Assembly (NCBI RefSeq): GCF_025060895.1
Contig: NZ_JANZKV010000042.1
Span: 62,001 to 126,000, forward strand
DNA: 64,000 nt
Source of the DNA: Stieleria sedimenti
GTDB taxonomy: Bacteria > Planctomycetota > Planctomycetia > Pirellulales > Pirellulaceae
Direction of reading: 5' to 3'
The stretch's first letter is position 1. Each line of letters begins with the position of its first letter. Below are positions 63,611 through 64,000 of the stretch, piece after piece. A program made the translations under genes and the position numbers. The notes beneath the pieces were generated by a model. It saw nothing but the letters and a program-made list of their open reading frames with translations. It searched no databases and was not told the origin of the DNA.

Positions 63611-63894
63611 CCCTCACCCTTCTTCTCGCTTCCGCAGCAGTTGTAACAGCAGGCAATCATCGCACCGAACAACCATCCCAATACGAAAACTCCAACGGCT
63701 CCCAACACGGTCTCACCAATCGGCATGTCCCAACGCATGATAGTGGTGACGTCAACGCCGTGCATGAGGCTATTGAAGAATCGGATTGCGACATCCTTGG
63801 GGACGGTCATCATTACGAAAACACATCCGAGGTACGACACGATCGAGGCACTGGCGATCGCGAAGCCGAATCGTTTTATGCTAAGAGTTTGCAT
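63592..63894 (-). CDS. DUF5676 family membrane protein
   Basis: 100 residues, AAGGA eight bases before the ATG. Two membrane helices with the family core 'IRFFNSLMHGVDVTTIMRWD' and 'VLGWLFGAMIACCYNCCG'. The ending is repeat-derived. Members of this family sit beside copper and other metal genes; the role is unknown. It overlaps the end of the next leftward gene by about 14 bases, so they are coupled. Confidence 0.8.
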   Translation of the reverse strand: MQTLSIKRFGFAIASASIVSYLGCVFVMMTVPKDVAIRFFNSLMHGVDVTTIMRWDMPIGETVLGAVGVFVLGWLFGAMIACCYNCCGSEKKGEGVGSRE

Positions 63895-64000
63895 GATCTT
63901 GGTCCTTGTGTTGGTGGTCGCGATCAGAGTGAACCGGCTGGTGGCTGGGCACCAAGAGCAAGTGGCATCCGAGCATCAGAACGAGGAATACGGCTAGGGT
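63881..64000 (-). CDS. Small membrane/His-rich protein, cut by the window edge
   Basis: The last 39 codons of a frame open to the edge. It shows one hydrophobic segment (LAVFLVLMLGCHLLLV) and a His-rich end (HSDRDHQHKDQDHANS). The N-terminus is outside. It may be a metal-binding membrane protein like its neighbours. Confidence 0.5.
   Translation of the reverse strand, partial: TLAVFLVLMLGCHLLLVPSHQPVHSDRDHQHKDQDHANS

Overview
The window reads as one stretch of a planctomycete chromosome or large replicon, probably Pirellulaceae/Rhodopirellula-like. The evidence is a DUF1559 pseudopilin-like protein, an SHD1-domain secreted protein, a fused MFS/spermidine-synthase protein, a protein with the 'FTLRTL' membrane motif, paired-cysteine secreted peptides, and degenerate intergenic text repeats. 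No rRNA, tRNA, transposase, integrase or CRISPR array was seen. Most of the window is a heavy-metal efflux and metal-buffering island.

Layout. 1-1434: tail of a Zn/Cd-type P1B-2 ATPase and a secreted beta-rich protein. 1667-5003: a pseudopilin/membrane/lipoprotein operon under three MntR-like palindromes, with an MntR-type regulator facing away. 5092-12037: a run of exported His-rich proteins. 12275-14719: MFS/spermidine synthase fusion. 14793-21180: a Cys-rich leader protein, an HMA-domain protein and a five-gene MacAB-like ABC exporter. 21249-23922: a second copy of the three-gene His-rich module already present at 7238-10341. 24061-27774: beta-carbonic anhydrase, small lipoproteins, a SulP anion transporter and a Cys-rich secreted protein. 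28193-36178: TolC, Cys/His-rich leader, adaptor, an unusual RND pump and a one-domain His protein. 36265-42449: metal-binding lipoprotein, CzcB, CzcA and an ICMT-like methyltransferase. 42479-48284: pseudo-receiver, small BON-like protein, cation/proton antiporter, His/Gly-rich protein, then a CsrA-receiver fusion translationally coupled to a SpoIIE-type phosphatase and a tiny exported peptide. 48536-51058: P1B-4 ATPase. 51402-53315: DUF4062 protein and a Cys-rich orphan anti-sigma factor. 53563-59348: small Cys-rich peptide, BON protein, a deleted glucan phosphorylase, a CBM48 mini-protein, GlgX and an SHD1 protein. 59776-64000: DUF305, DUF326 copper-storage-like protein, a deleted site-2 protease/methyltransferase gene, an APC permease, DUF5676 and a partial small membrane protein.

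How the genes may work together. P-type ATPases would move metal from cytoplasm to periplasm, the two RND systems and the ABC exporter would carry it outward, and many exported His/Cys-rich proteins would bind metal in the periplasm or on the surface. The most novel-looking material is several small exported families with no recognised domain: (A) Cys/His-rich lipoproteins ending in a W-x-I-like C-terminus, found ahead of exporters or His proteins; (B) a roughly 78-residue W/H-patterned domain present in five copies; (C) a paired His-rich/helical protein family; (D) a short HLDYH/HYDVH family. Families A, B and C recur as a duplicated A-B-C module. No database search was possible, so novelty is inferred from failure to recognise the sequences.
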